64,000 nucleotides of DNA. Origin: JAMXLO01 sp963719805. Lineage in GTDB: Bacteria; Pseudomonadota; Alphaproteobacteria; Acetobacterales; Acetobacteraceae. The notes under the pieces were generated by a model. That model was not told where the DNA came from, did not search any database, and was given only the letters and a program-made list of their open reading frames with translations. The position numbers and the translations under genes are program-made. Below are positions 28,138 to 36,664 of this stretch, piece by piece. Position 1 is the first letter of the stretch; each line of letters begins with the position of its first letter. The stretch lies in contig CAVRDF010000009.1 in assembly GCA_963719805.1 (NCBI GenBank), forward strand, positions 62,001 to 126,000, in the 5' to 3' direction.

Positions 28138-28868
28138 GCCCGCTCGACCGTCGCCGCCAGAACGTATCCGCCGCCGCGTACAGTCTTGATGAGCTGGGCG
28201 TTACGGCCGTCATCCTCCAGCTTGCGGCGCAGGCGGCTGATGGCGACATCGATCGCCCGATCGAACGGGCCGGCCTGACGGCCGCGCAGCAGGTCAAGCA
28301 GCATGTCCCGCGTTAGCACGCGGTTGGCTCGATCGACCAGCGCCACCAGCAGGTCATACTCCCCGCCGGTGAGGATGACCTCGGCGCCGTCGGGATTGAG
28401 CAGCCGGCGCCGAGCCGGTTCCAGGGTCCAACCGGCGAACTTCAGACTGCGGGCAGCAGGTTCGCTACGATGGTCGCCACCGTCGCCGGCTCGTCGCAGC
28501 ACCGCTCGGATGCGCGCCAGCAGCTCACGCGGATTGAATGGCTTCGGCACGTAATCGTCCGCGCCGAGTTCCAAACCGATGATCCGATCGGTTTCCTCGC
28601 CCATGGCGGTGAGCATGACGATTGGCACGTCGGACTGACCGCGCAGCCAGCGGGCAAAGTCCAAGCCGCCCTCCCCCGGCAGCATGAGGTCCAGCACCAC
28701 CAGTTGATAGTGGCCATTGGCAAAGGCGCGCCGTGCCTCCCGGGTATCACGCACTGCGGTCACCCGCATGTGGTGTTTCTCTTCCAGGAAGCGCGCGAGC
28801 AGATCGCGGATTTCGCGATCATCGTCCACCACCAGTATATGCGGCACATGCTCCATGCTTCGTAACAT
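28134..28868 (-). CDS. OmpR-family response regulator
   Basis: Regulator of 244 residues with receiver domain (acidic cluster DDD at 15-17, phosphoacceptor Asp60 in VVLDLMLPG, Lys in YVPKPF) and a C-terminal winged helix (LTGGEYDLLVALVDRANRVL, FDRAIDVAISRLRRKLE). The ATG at 28868 has AGGAAG five bases upstream; an ATG at 28856 is possible. It is cotranscribed with the kinase and faces a tandem repeat in the divergent promoter region that could be its own binding site. Confidence 0.94.
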   Translation of the reverse strand: MLRSMEHVPHILVVDDDREIRDLLARFLEEKHHMRVTAVRDTREARRAFANGHYQLVVLDLMLPGEGGLDFARWLRGQSDVPIVMLTAMGEETDRIIGLELGADDYVPKPFNPRELLARIRAVLRRAGDGGDHRSEPAARSLKFAGWTLEPARRRLLNPDGAEVILTGGEYDLLVALVDRANRVLTRDMLLDLLRGRQAGPFDRAIDVAISRLRRKLEDDGRNAQLIKTVRGGGYVLAATVERA

Positions 28869-28901
28869 AACGGCTTCCTGGCCGGTTCGGCAGGGTCACT
28901 T

Positions 28902-28921
28902 GCACTAAGTCGCACTTCGTC
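28902..28921. promoter_or_regulatory. Tandem 10-bp direct repeat, possible OmpR-type binding site
   Basis: GCACTAAGTC at 28902-28911 is followed directly by GCACTTCGTC at 28912-28921, matching at eight of ten positions. OmpR-family regulators bind head-to-tail repeats with a 10-11 bp period. The site is 34 bases before the response regulator ATG and about 80 before the divergent gene at 29002. Confidence 0.45.
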
Positions 28922-29001
28922 GCGCCCCTGTCACAAAGCCGCAATGTGCCACTCCCATGTTCGGTGCCGCCGCAAGCCGCGGCCCTTATTTGGAGACCGA
29001 T

Positions 29002-29409
29002 ATGCGTAAATTAATCCTTGGTGCCGCCGCAGTGCTGCTCATCGGCGCTGGCAGCACCGGCATTTTGATCGCCCACGCCCAACCGGCGCCCCCTAGCGCT
29101 TCGGATCAGATGGGCGGCCCGATGCAGCATTCCAACTGGATGGGCTGGCGCCACCGCATGGGCGGCCCAAAGGGCCTGCGGGCCTTCGCCCTGATCTATC
29201 GCCAAGCCGATCGTCAGCTTAGCCCGCCCGACGTGCAGAAGATCGCCGAAGCCTTCCTGCTGTGGAATGGCAACCACAGTTGGAAAGTGGTCGACGTGAA
29301 GCCGACACCGGATGGCGCCATCGGGTTCTCGCTGGCGACGCAGGAAGGCTCGGTCATCGCCAGCTTCACGATGGACCCCCACTCTGCACGCGTGACCCGC
29401 ACGGGTTAA
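29002..29409 (+). CDS. Small exported protein, possibly under the adjacent two-component system
   Basis: Protein of 135 residues starting at the ATG at 29002, which follows GGAG by six bases; the earlier start at 28957 lacks this. A Sec signal (MRKLILGAAAVLLIGAGS, cleavage near AHAQ) is followed by a Met/His/Gly-rich stretch with QMGGPMQHSNWMGWRHRMGG, which may bind metal, and a C-terminal domain with DGAIGFSLATQEGSVIASFTM reminiscent of PepSY-like beta segments. Divergent placement opposite a response regulator suggests control by it. Function not known. Confidence 0.75.
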   Translation: MRKLILGAAAVLLIGAGSTGILIAHAQPAPPSASDQMGGPMQHSNWMGWRHRMGGPKGLRAFALIYRQADRQLSPPDVQKIAEAFLLWNGNHSWKVVDVKPTPDGAIGFSLATQEGSVIASFTMDPHSARVTRTG

Positions 29410-29470
29410 CCGCCTATGGCGACGGGCGCGACGGCTTACGAAGCGCCCGCCGCCGCCCCGCGAGCAGTTG

Positions 29471-30205
29471 CTAATCACCCGTTGAATGGCAGCATGACGC
29501 GCCCGCATCATAGCGGTCGTGGTGGCGCACCCAGTCAGTGAGATTGCCGTTGATCGTCTCGTCACGCCCTTTTGGCGTAATGTCGAGTGCCGCATAACTG
29601 GTGAGGAACATTTCCCCGCCGCGGGCATAGGATGAGTAGGTGTGGAACACTTGTCCCAACTCATCTTTGTAGAACACGCTGCGGCCCGACATTTCATCAA
29701 CCGGCACCGGCCGCGTCGCGTAGTTGTAATAGCCAGCGCCCTTGGCGATCTCCTCAGGCGTGAATGACACATGAAAATCGTAATTGAAGTCATTGCCGTA
29801 TGACGAGACCCATCTGATCTGCCATCCCATGCGGCGTTTGAACGCCTCGATCTTGTCCAGCGGCGCACGCGATACCGCGACATAGCTCACGTCATGATGT
29901 TCGAGGTGAACCAAAGCACCCTCCACGTGGTCCACTTCGAATGAACATCCCACGCAACCTTCGCTCCACTCGGGGCCCAACATGAAATGCTTGACGATGA
30001 GCTGGCTGCGGCCGTCGAACAGGGCGGCCAGCAACTCTTTGCCGTTGGGTCCATCGAACACGTAGCTCTTGTCCACTTTGACCCATGGCAGGGCGCGCCG
30101 TTCGGCACTGAGCCGATCACGCAGGTGAGTGAATTCCTTTTCCTTGCGCAGAAGCTCGATGCGTGCGGCGAGCCACTCATCGCGCGAAACAACTTGGTGC
30201 TGCAT
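29471..30205 (-). CDS. DUF899 (thioredoxin-like fold) family protein
   Basis: Protein of 244 residues typical of DUF899, a family with a thioredoxin-like fold and no established reaction. Signatures are SRDEWLAARIELLRKEKEF, WVKVDKSYVFDGPNG, FMLGPEWSEGCVGCSF with a conserved C-x-x-C and EVDHVEGALVHLEHHDVSYVAVSRAP (read in parts), and VFHTYSSYARGGE near the end. It follows an ArsR regulator and an SRPBCC gene on the same strand at 12 bases distance, a common arrangement for such ArsR-controlled sets. Confidence 0.9.
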   Translation of the reverse strand: MQHQVVSRDEWLAARIELLRKEKEFTHLRDRLSAERRALPWVKVDKSYVFDGPNGKELLAALFDGRSQLIVKHFMLGPEWSEGCVGCSFEVDHVEGALVHLEHHDVSYVAVSRAPLDKIEAFKRRMGWQIRWVSSYGNDFNYDFHVSFTPEEIAKGAGYYNYATRPVPVDEMSGRSVFYKDELGQVFHTYSSYARGGEMFLTSYAALDITPKGRDETINGNLTDWVRHHDRYDAGASCCHSTGD

Positions 30206-30217
30206 GGCAGACCTCCT

Positions 30218-30679
30218 TCAATTGGTCGTGGCGTATTCAGCAAAACGTTCGAGACAGCTTGTCCAGCCGGCACGATGATCGTCGCATTGCTGCATCGTCT
30301 CGAACACAGCCTGACGCAATGTCAGCTTGGTCTTTGCACCGTGTTCGGCGAACGTCACCGTGGTGAGGAGTTCGTGTCCGGTGGTGCCATCAGGGTTTTC
30401 CCAGGAGAAGGTGAAGACGATGCGCTCCGGAGCGACGATTTCACGATAGACGCCGACTTTCCAATGCTCGGAGCCTCGCGGCGAACGCATGCCAAAGCGG
30501 AACGCACCGCCTTCGCGGATGTCCATGTCGCAATGGATCGTGATGAATCCCTGCGGGCCCCACCACCGCGCGACATGTTGCGGGTCCGTCCATAGACGGA
30601 ACAGGAGCGCTCGGGGCGCGTCGATGATGCGCGCGATATGAAGCTCGCGTCCGCTTGCCGGTTCAATGTTTGCGAGCAC
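30218..30679 (-). CDS. SRPBCC/AHSA1-type START-like domain protein
   Basis: Protein of 153 residues with the AHSA1 fold, which binds hydrophobic ligands or Hsp90-type partners. Motifs are IDAPRALLFRLWTDPQHVARWWGP (as RALLFRLWTDP and ARWWGP), EGGAFRFGM and the C-terminal helix TSCLERFAEY. It overlaps the ArsR gene by 17 bases and precedes the DUF899 gene, making a three-gene operon. Relatives are almost always paired with ArsR regulators; role unknown. Confidence 0.92.
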   Translation of the reverse strand: MLANIEPASGRELHIARIIDAPRALLFRLWTDPQHVARWWGPQGFITIHCDMDIREGGAFRFGMRSPRGSEHWKVGVYREIVAPERIVFTFSWENPDGTTGHELLTTVTFAEHGAKTKLTLRQAVFETMQQCDDHRAGWTSCLERFAEYATTN

Positions 30680-31013
30680 GCCGCCTGCCCTTGCCTTGCA
30701 GCTCCTTCACGTAGACTTCCAGCCGATCGAGGCTTTGCTCCCAGAATGCCCGGTAATGCTCCAGCCAGTCGGACGCGGACTTCAGCGGACGAGCTTCCAG
30801 GCGGCACGGCCGCCATTGCGCCTCACGGCCACGCGCTATCAAGCCCGCGCGTTCCAATACCTTGAGGTGCTTGGAGATGGCGGGAAGGCTCATGGCAAAT
30901 GGCTCGGCCAATTCACCGACCGATGCCTCTCCGGTCACGAGGCGTACCAGGATTGCCCGCCGCGTGGGGTCCGCAAGCGCTGAAAATGTGCGGCTGAGAC
31001 GGTCCGGTGGCAT
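30663..31013 (-). CDS. ArsR-family winged-helix regulator
   Basis: DNA-binding protein of 116 residues: FSALADPTRRAILVRLVTG, then the recognition region FAMSLPAISKHLKVLERAGLI and a beta wing around ARGREAQWRP. No metal-binding ELCVCDL-type cysteine motif is present, so it is probably not an arsenic or metal sensor but one of the ArsR proteins linked to SRPBCC genes. A cluster of AGTTAA half-sites lies 15 bases upstream and is a likely autoregulatory operator. Confidence 0.92.
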   Translation of the reverse strand: MPPDRLSRTFSALADPTRRAILVRLVTGEASVGELAEPFAMSLPAISKHLKVLERAGLIARGREAQWRPCRLEARPLKSASDWLEHYRAFWEQSLDRLEVYVKELQGKGRRRARKH

Positions 31014-31027
31014 GCAGAAAACCTGCT

Positions 31028-31049
31028 AGTTAATTAACTGGTTAGTTAA
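31028..31049. promoter_or_regulatory. AGTTAA/TTAACT repeat cluster, probable ArsR operator
   Basis: AGTTAATTAACT at 31028-31039 is a perfect 12-bp palindrome; TTAACT at 31034-31039 also forms an inverted repeat with AGTTAA at 31044-31049 across GGTT. Three alternating half-sites thus occupy 22 bases. The cluster is AT-rich in a GC-rich region and begins 15 bases upstream of the arsR ATG. Confidence 0.55.
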
Positions 31050-31068
31050 ATATGGAGGCACTGCAGTC

Positions 31069-31665
31069 TTGTCAAGCGCTGCAATTCACGGCAGTTGCCG
31101 GTGCGTGATACCGCAACTGCAATCCGAGCGGCTGATTCTGCGTGCATGGGAAGACCGCGATCGAGCGCCCTACGCCACGCTCGCGACCGATGCCATCGCC
31201 ATGCAATACTTAATGTCGCGCACCAGGCAGGAAACACCGGATCAATGGATCAATCGGCAGATCGTGCGCTTCGCAGAGATCGGCTTCGCCTATTGGGCGG
31301 TCGAAGCGCGGGAGACCGGAGACTTCGTCGGTGCGGTTGGACTTTCTCCCACAAACTATGAGGCGCATTTCACCCCGGCGTTTCAGGTGGGCTGGCGCCT
31401 GCTTCCTCGGTATTGGGGCAACGGCTACGCCACGGAAGCCGCTGCCGCTGCGTTGCGCCACGGCTTCGCCGATCGGCAACTAGAGGAAATTGTCGCCGTC
31501 ACTGTTCCAGGGAATCTCCGTTCCCAGCAGGTTATGCGGCGGCTCGGAATGACCCACGATCCGGCCGACGACTTTGATCATCCGCGCCTACCGGAAGGCG
31601 ATCCGTTGCGGCGTCACATCCTGTTCCGCCAGTCGCAAGCGGACTGGCAAACGCGGCAGCGCTAG
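31069..31665 (+). CDS. GNAT-family N-acetyltransferase (RimJ/RimL type)
   Basis: Acetyltransferase of up to 198 residues. RLILRAWEDRDRAPYATLATD opens the fold (RLILRAWEDRD), GRLLP-like strand FQVGWRLLPRYWGNGYATEA carries the acetyl-CoA-binding motif A (RYWGNGYATEAAAA), and NLRSQQVMRRLGM follows. It probably acetylates a small molecule or a protein N terminus. The start is uncertain: TTG at 31069, or GTG at 31105 which begins near the first conserved strand. Its TAG is shared with the convergent crotonase stop (CTAG). Confidence 0.87.
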   Translation: MSSAAIHGSCRCVIPQLQSERLILRAWEDRDRAPYATLATDAIAMQYLMSRTRQETPDQWINRQIVRFAEIGFAYWAVEARETGDFVGAVGLSPTNYEAHFTPAFQVGWRLLPRYWGNGYATEAAAAALRHGFADRQLEEIVAVTVPGNLRSQQVMRRLGMTHDPADDFDHPRLPEGDPLRRHILFRQSQADWQTRQR

Positions 31666-32579
31666 AATTCCCCGCTGCGATACGCTTCATCCAGGCGCTC
31701 GGCGTCTTCCTCGGATGGCTCCGGCCATGCCTCACCGCGCTGCCGCAGCGCACCGGTGAAGTTTGGTGGCCGCTTGGCATTGAACGCCGCGCGCCCTTCC
31801 TCACCGTCCGTCGTAACCTGGATCAGCAGATTGTTGATCAGGTTCTGGACATGCCAAGCCTGATCCGTCGGTAGATCGCCGAACCGCACGACGAACTCTT
31901 TCATCATGCGCACCGCCACCGGCGGCAGCGTCACGATGTGACGCGCATAGCGTTCAGCGCGCTCCATTAGTTCGCCATGCGGCACCACCTCGTTGACGAG
32001 GCCGATACGCAGCGCCTCCTGCGCGTCGAATGGCTCATCGGTCAGCAGCACCTTCATCGCATCGGCGTAGCGGAGCTGCTTGATAAGCAGCGCCGCTCCT
32101 GGCCCGTGGCCGATCCAGCCCTGCGAGAGCAATGAAAACTTGAACCGCGCATGTTCCGCACTGGCGATACGGATGTCAGTCGAGGACAGCAGCACATACA
32201 GTCCGGCGCCGGCCGCCCAGCCGTTCACCGCGGCAATCACCGGTTTCCATACACGCGGATAGTGATCGCCGAACCGGCCATCCACGCCGGTCTTCTGCCC
32301 ATGCACCGTGCCGGCCAGCGGCCAGAAGATCCGCTGCGTGCGCAGATATTCGCGCTCTTCCTCGGTGATGTTCTTGCGCGGCGCGAGATTGTGGCCGCCA
32401 CAGAAGTGCTTATCGCCGGCACCGGTCAGGATCGCACAACGGATGTCGCGATCCTCCCACATATCGATCCAGGCCGCGGAAATATCGTCCGACGTCTCCT
32501 TGTCGAAGATGTTCGCCTTGGCCGGATTGTTCAGCGTGATGTAGGCGACGCGGTCGCGCTTCTCATACTTGATCGCCAT
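31662..32579 (-). CDS. Enoyl-CoA hydratase/isomerase family protein, atypical active site
   Basis: Crotonase-fold protein of 305 residues. The oxyanion-hole segments are GDKHFCGGHNLAP and GWAAGAGLYVLLSSTDIRIAS. In the usual Glu144 position the segment reads FSLLSQGWIG (Leu), and the Glu164 segment reads DAMKVLLTD (Lys), so both catalytic glutamates of classical hydratases are missing. It therefore probably acts as a different crotonase (isomerase, hydrolase, decarboxylase) or as a non-hydratase partner. Start and stop overlap with the paralogue upstream (TGATG). Confidence 0.87.
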   Translation of the reverse strand: MAIKYEKRDRVAYITLNNPAKANIFDKETSDDISAAWIDMWEDRDIRCAILTGAGDKHFCGGHNLAPRKNITEEEREYLRTQRIFWPLAGTVHGQKTGVDGRFGDHYPRVWKPVIAAVNGWAAGAGLYVLLSSTDIRIASAEHARFKFSLLSQGWIGHGPGAALLIKQLRYADAMKVLLTDEPFDAQEALRIGLVNEVVPHGELMERAERYARHIVTLPPVAVRMMKEFVVRFGDLPTDQAWHVQNLINNLLIQVTTDGEEGRAAFNAKRPPNFTGALRQRGEAWPEPSEEDAERLDEAYRSGEF

Positions 32580-33349
32580 CAGGTCAGCACCTGTCCCTTG
32601 CGCGCGATGAATTCAGGAAATGCATCCTCGGCCTTGGCGCCACGCATGACATGCGTCGTATAGTGCTGCTCGATCTCGTATTGCCGCTCCAGCGTTTCGC
32701 CTTTCTGCTCCAGCAGCAGCTTCTTCACGCCGATGACCGCGCCGCGATGATTGCCGGCAATCATCCGTGCGAGCTCCATCGTCTTGTCGCGCAAATGCTC
32801 GCGCGGCACGAGATGATTGAGCAAACCAATCCTGAAAGCCTCTTCCGCTTCCACCACGCGCGCCGTGAGCAACAATTCCTTCGCCATCGGCCAGCCGACC
32901 TGTGCGCCAAGCGACCATGTGCTGTTGATGCGGCCATATGCCGCGGCAAGGAAACGGAACTTCGTGTCCTCGCAGCCCACGCGCATGTCGAGCGACGAGG
33001 CCAGCACCGCTGCGCCGCCGTAGGCGAGGCCGTTCATCATCCCAATCGTCGGCTTGGCCGAGGCAGAGATATCATACGCTCTCCGCCCTTCCCGCATCGC
33101 CTCCAATTGTTCGAAGCTGTATCGACGATCGTCTTCACGCTGCTCGTGGATATCGCCGCCGGCAGAGAATGCCTTGCCGGTCCCGGTGATCACAATGCAG
33201 CCGACATCGCCGTTGGCATCCATCGCCTTGACTGCGTCGTGCAGCTCCGCCGACAACCTGCGGTTCATCGCATTCAGTTTGTCCGGCCGGTTCAGCGTCA
33301 ACGTACCAACGCCATCCACCACATCTACCAGGATATGTTCGTAGGTCAC
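32579..33349 (-). CDS. Enoyl-CoA hydratase/isomerase family protein
   Basis: Crotonase of 256 residues, normal length. It has LTLNRPDKLNAMN, the first oxyanion segment GTGKAFSAGGDI and the second NGLAYGGAAVLASSLDMRV. The position of Glu164 keeps Glu (MAKELLLTA), while the Glu144 position appears to be Ala (FLAAAYGRINS), which suggests isomerase-like or other chemistry. It is coupled to the adjacent crotonase gene, and the two may act in one acyl-CoA pathway. Confidence 0.9.
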   Translation of the reverse strand: MTYEHILVDVVDGVGTLTLNRPDKLNAMNRRLSAELHDAVKAMDANGDVGCIVITGTGKAFSAGGDIHEQREDDRRYSFEQLEAMREGRRAYDISASAKPTIGMMNGLAYGGAAVLASSLDMRVGCEDTKFRFLAAAYGRINSTWSLGAQVGWPMAKELLLTARVVEAEEAFRIGLLNHLVPREHLRDKTMELARMIAGNHRGAVIGVKKLLLEQKGETLERQYEIEQHYTTHVMRGAKAEDAFPEFIARKGQVLT

Positions 33350-33373
33350 GATTTCCTCCAGGCGATATGCCGG

Positions 33374-34249
33374 TCAGTTGGTGACTGGTGTTTTCGGCTG
33401 CGCGGTCTTTGCAATCGCTCCGGTCATCGGAATGAAGAACACGCCCATGTCGCGCTTGGAGTGGATTTTGCCTTCCGCATCCTTGGTATAGATGTACAGC
33501 ACCTGTCCGCGCTTGAACGGCTGGCCGATCGGGATCACCAGGCGGCCACCCGGCTTCATCTGCTTGAACAGATCAGGCGGCGCATACTGAGCCGCGCAGG
33601 TAACGATAATTATGTCGAACCCGCCTTCCACTTCCGGCCAGCCATAATAGCCATCGCCCACGCGTGTATGGACATTGTGATAGCCAAGCGGCGCGAAGAT
33701 CTTGCTCACCGCATTGCCAAGCGGTTCGATGATCTCGATCGAGTATGCCTGCTTCACGATGCGCGATAGCAGCGCGCTTTGAAAGCCGCTGCCCGTGCCG
33801 ATCTCCAGCGTGACGTCATCCGGCTTGGGCTGACAGACCTGGGTCATGTAGGCCTGTCCGAGATAGTCCGACAGCGCGGAGCCATAGCCCAGCCCCCACG
33901 GCTTGGGATCCGACTCGTACGCATCGCCCGGTGTCGCGCGGTGTTCCGAGTAGATGTAGTGGAAATACTCGCGCGGGACTGTCTGGAACGCGGCAACCAC
34001 CGCCGGATCCGCCGATCCGAGACGTTCCTTCAGATACTCCTCGATCCGCTTGACCACTGCGGGCTTGCGCTTCTGGATCGCGTCGAACTGAGCGTCGGTC
34101 AGGCTGACTGGACGCCCCGACGCATTCATCGCTGTCTGATACGCCTCGCGTGTCCAGGCATCCGCTGCATGGGACGGACGTGTGACCGCGAGCGCGCCGG
34201 CGGCGGCGATCAGCCCGCGGCGCGTGATCCTTGGGAAACAGGTTGCCAC
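33374..34249 (-). CDS. Exported protein-L-isoaspartate O-methyltransferase-like protein
   Basis: SAM-dependent methyltransferase of about 291 residues, longer than the usual 210-220. The start chosen is GTG at 34249, with AAGGAAGAG upstream; the first 30 residues form a Tat-like leader (RITRRGLIAAAGALAV, then a PSHAADA cleavage region). The PIMT core follows with LEIGTGSGFQSALLSRIV (motif I), VHTRVGDGYYGWPE and the post-motif GGFDIIIVTCAA. PIMTs repair isoaspartyl residues in the cytoplasm; an exported form with a leader is unusual. The frame continues upstream to 36664, but that region is the neighbour gene read out of frame. Confidence 0.87.
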   Translation of the reverse strand: MATCFPRITRRGLIAAAGALAVTRPSHAADAWTREAYQTAMNASGRPVSLTDAQFDAIQKRKPAVVKRIEEYLKERLGSADPAVVAAFQTVPREYFHYIYSEHRATPGDAYESDPKPWGLGYGSALSDYLGQAYMTQVCQPKPDDVTLEIGTGSGFQSALLSRIVKQAYSIEIIEPLGNAVSKIFAPLGYHNVHTRVGDGYYGWPEVEGGFDIIIVTCAAQYAPPDLFKQMKPGGRLVIPIGQPFKRGQVLYIYTKDAEGKIHSKRDMGVFFIPMTGAIAKTAQPKTPVTN

Positions 34250-36664
34250 GCGCTGCTCTTCCTTGTTGCCGGAAACATCACCAGCGCCACCACATACAGC
34301 ATCGCAGCGCATAGCAGAACCCTGCTGAACCCCGCCTCGCGTGCGAGCAGATTGGCGAGTGGCGTCGCTACAACAGAAAATGCACCGTTCAGTCCCCAGG
34401 CCCAGGGCAGCATCCCGCCCGACCCAGTCCGAGCCAAGCCGAGCGGGAACGGCAAGCCAAGCGCCACCGAAACCGGCGCCAGCACTGCGAGCACCAGCGC
34501 ACCACGAGCCGCCCAAGGCAAGTCGAGCGTGGCCAGGATGGCAGGTTGCAGGCCGGCGAGCACGGCAATGCACCAAGCCACAATCACCAGGCATGCCAGC
34601 ACGATCGACCGCATCGGCAGGTGCCCAAGCCGATCGGCTGCCATTGCGCCAAGGCCAGAGAATATCAGCATACCGGTGAGCACCAGGGCGAACCCCGACG
34701 TGCGGTCGTTCAACCAGAGGCTCGCCTTTTCGATCAGGTAGATCTCGATGAACAGGAAGCCGAGGCCAAGCGCAGGGAAATAGACCAGCGGCCGCAGCAG
34801 CCCAATTTCCGGACGTCGCAATCGCGGCATTGCCACCAATGGCACCAACAGGACCAGGATCGCGATCACCACTGCCTGCACGAGTCACTGCCAGGTTCAC
34901 CAGCGCTCCGATCTCTCCCTGCGGCAGTACCTCCAGACGTTTCAGCAGGGTGCCGAGCTGATCGAGCCGCAACACCGCATAGAAGAATGGACGATCGAGC
35001 GTGATCGGCGAAAGATTGAACGCCGCACGCGATGCACTTGGCGCATCGGCCAGGACCGCTCCAGCTTCATCGGCGATCGAATCTTCCGGCTCATTTGAGG
35101 TGACCTCCCCGCTGGCGAAAGACACGGCGGGCAGGTCATTGTACAGATTGGCGCGTGCCGCAACTGGATCGAATCCAGGATACCAGGATATGTCGAACGA
35201 TCGGTCGTCGCAGAATTTGCGGAGTGCGGCGATCCGGGACGCATCCCATGGCTGGTTGGAGAACAGGATGCGCGCGCTCCAGGCAGAGCGATAAATCACC
35301 GTGTGTGTTGCCGGATCGCTGATGCCTGCGCGCAACAGGCCCGCTCGCACCGTCCGCAACATACGCAATGCGTAAACCGGGAAATCGCGGATCGACACCG
35401 GGATCGATACGATGCCGCCAGGCGCGAGCGCGCGCGTATACTCAGCAATCGCCTCGACACTGAATGCCGTTGCATTGGCCTCCGCGGCATCCAGGAAATC
35501 CGCCGATAGATCGATGATGTCGTAGCCGGCGCCATCGTGGACGGCGGCAATCGGCCCCTCTCCGGACAATTCTGCCCGCGAGCCGGCAGGCCATGGCGGC
35601 GATGATCCGAGCCCATGCTGAAGCGCACGCAGCAGTATGGGCTCGGGCTCCAGCACACGCACCTTTGCCGCACCAAGCGACAGTACCTCGGCGATGCGAA
35701 ATCCCCCGGAGCCACCTGCGAGCAGCACGTTCGCATGCGGGATCAGTTCATACGGCAGTGCATCCAGTGATGCCGCAGCGTAGTCCGTGTCGATCGGCCC
35801 CGGCTTCGGCAACGCAGCGATACGGTTACCGTCGCGGTACAGCCCGAACGTTTGCGGCGGCCCAGGCAATCCAAGCATGCCCGCATCGTTCGAGATATCG
35901 GTATCGACCCGCTCGGTGAAATCATCCAGCAGCGAATAATCGCCGCGTGGCGACAGCACCTTCGCCACGATACGAGCATTCGGCGTGTGCAGCGGCGCAT
36001 AGATCGCCTTGAAGTCGTTGTACTGCGCCTGATTGTCGAGCAGCAGCCAACCCTCTGCCGCGATCAGCACGGCGCCTGCGGCCAGCATGCCGGACCAACG
36101 ACGGCGTCCGGTCACGAAGCACGCACTGGCGGCCAGCGGCACCAGCAGCAGCGGCACCAGGTAGAATGCATTCACCACGAACATCGCAGCCAGCACCAAG
36201 GCCGCGCCGGCACCGGCGCCGGTCAAATCGTAGCCATACACACGGCCGATGTGGTCCGCGTGCAGAATGAAATTCAGGCTGACAAAGACACCGGTCAGGA
36301 AAAAGAACGGCAGAAGGCCAGCATAGTAGCCGGCGATGTTCCAAAGCTGCGGCTGCCAGGTCGCCAGGTTCTGCAATTGCAGCGGATTGAATGGATTGGT
36401 GGTGGTCAGGTAAAAGCCGATCGCCGCCGTGGCGACAAGCAATGCCGGCAGGCTTATCAACAGCGCTTCGCCATGGCGCGCGAACGCATCGCGAAAAAGC
36501 GCCAGGATCACGCCACTCAGCGCGAACCCGACCATCACGATGGAGATCACCCAATAGCCATACTCAGACCACTTGGCGACAGCGAAGTAACGGGTGAGCG
36601 CTGTCTCGTACCCCACCGCGGCCAGTGACACGAGGAAGAGCGGCGCCAGGGCGCATCGCCTCAC
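34210..36664 (-). pseudogene. Frameshifted membrane spermidine synthase-like protein
   Basis: Large membrane protein in two frames. Residues 1 to about 590 (MRRCALAPLFLVSLAAVGYE onward) contain about six membrane helices, then a soluble methyltransferase/spermidine synthase-like domain with VLLAGGSGGFRIAEVLSLGA. The C-terminal 220 residues (QAVVIAILVLLVPLVAMP onward, five or six helices, ending at 34210) lie one frame over. Dropping one base near 34882 gives about 815 residues, like the membrane-embedded spermidine-synthase-like family of bacteria. Substrate unknown. Its 3' end overlaps the PIMT gene by about 40 bases. Confidence 0.8.

Noticed and set aside
29410..29470. Hairpin GGGCGC/GCGCCC as terminator
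   Set aside because: Only six paired bases with a 13-base loop and no T-run follow; too weak to list.
33374..36664. Single 1096-residue fusion of spermidine-synthase-like and PIMT proteins
   Set aside because: The middle 250 residues are an out-of-frame reading of a membrane domain that is intact in another frame; PIMT has its own start and leader.
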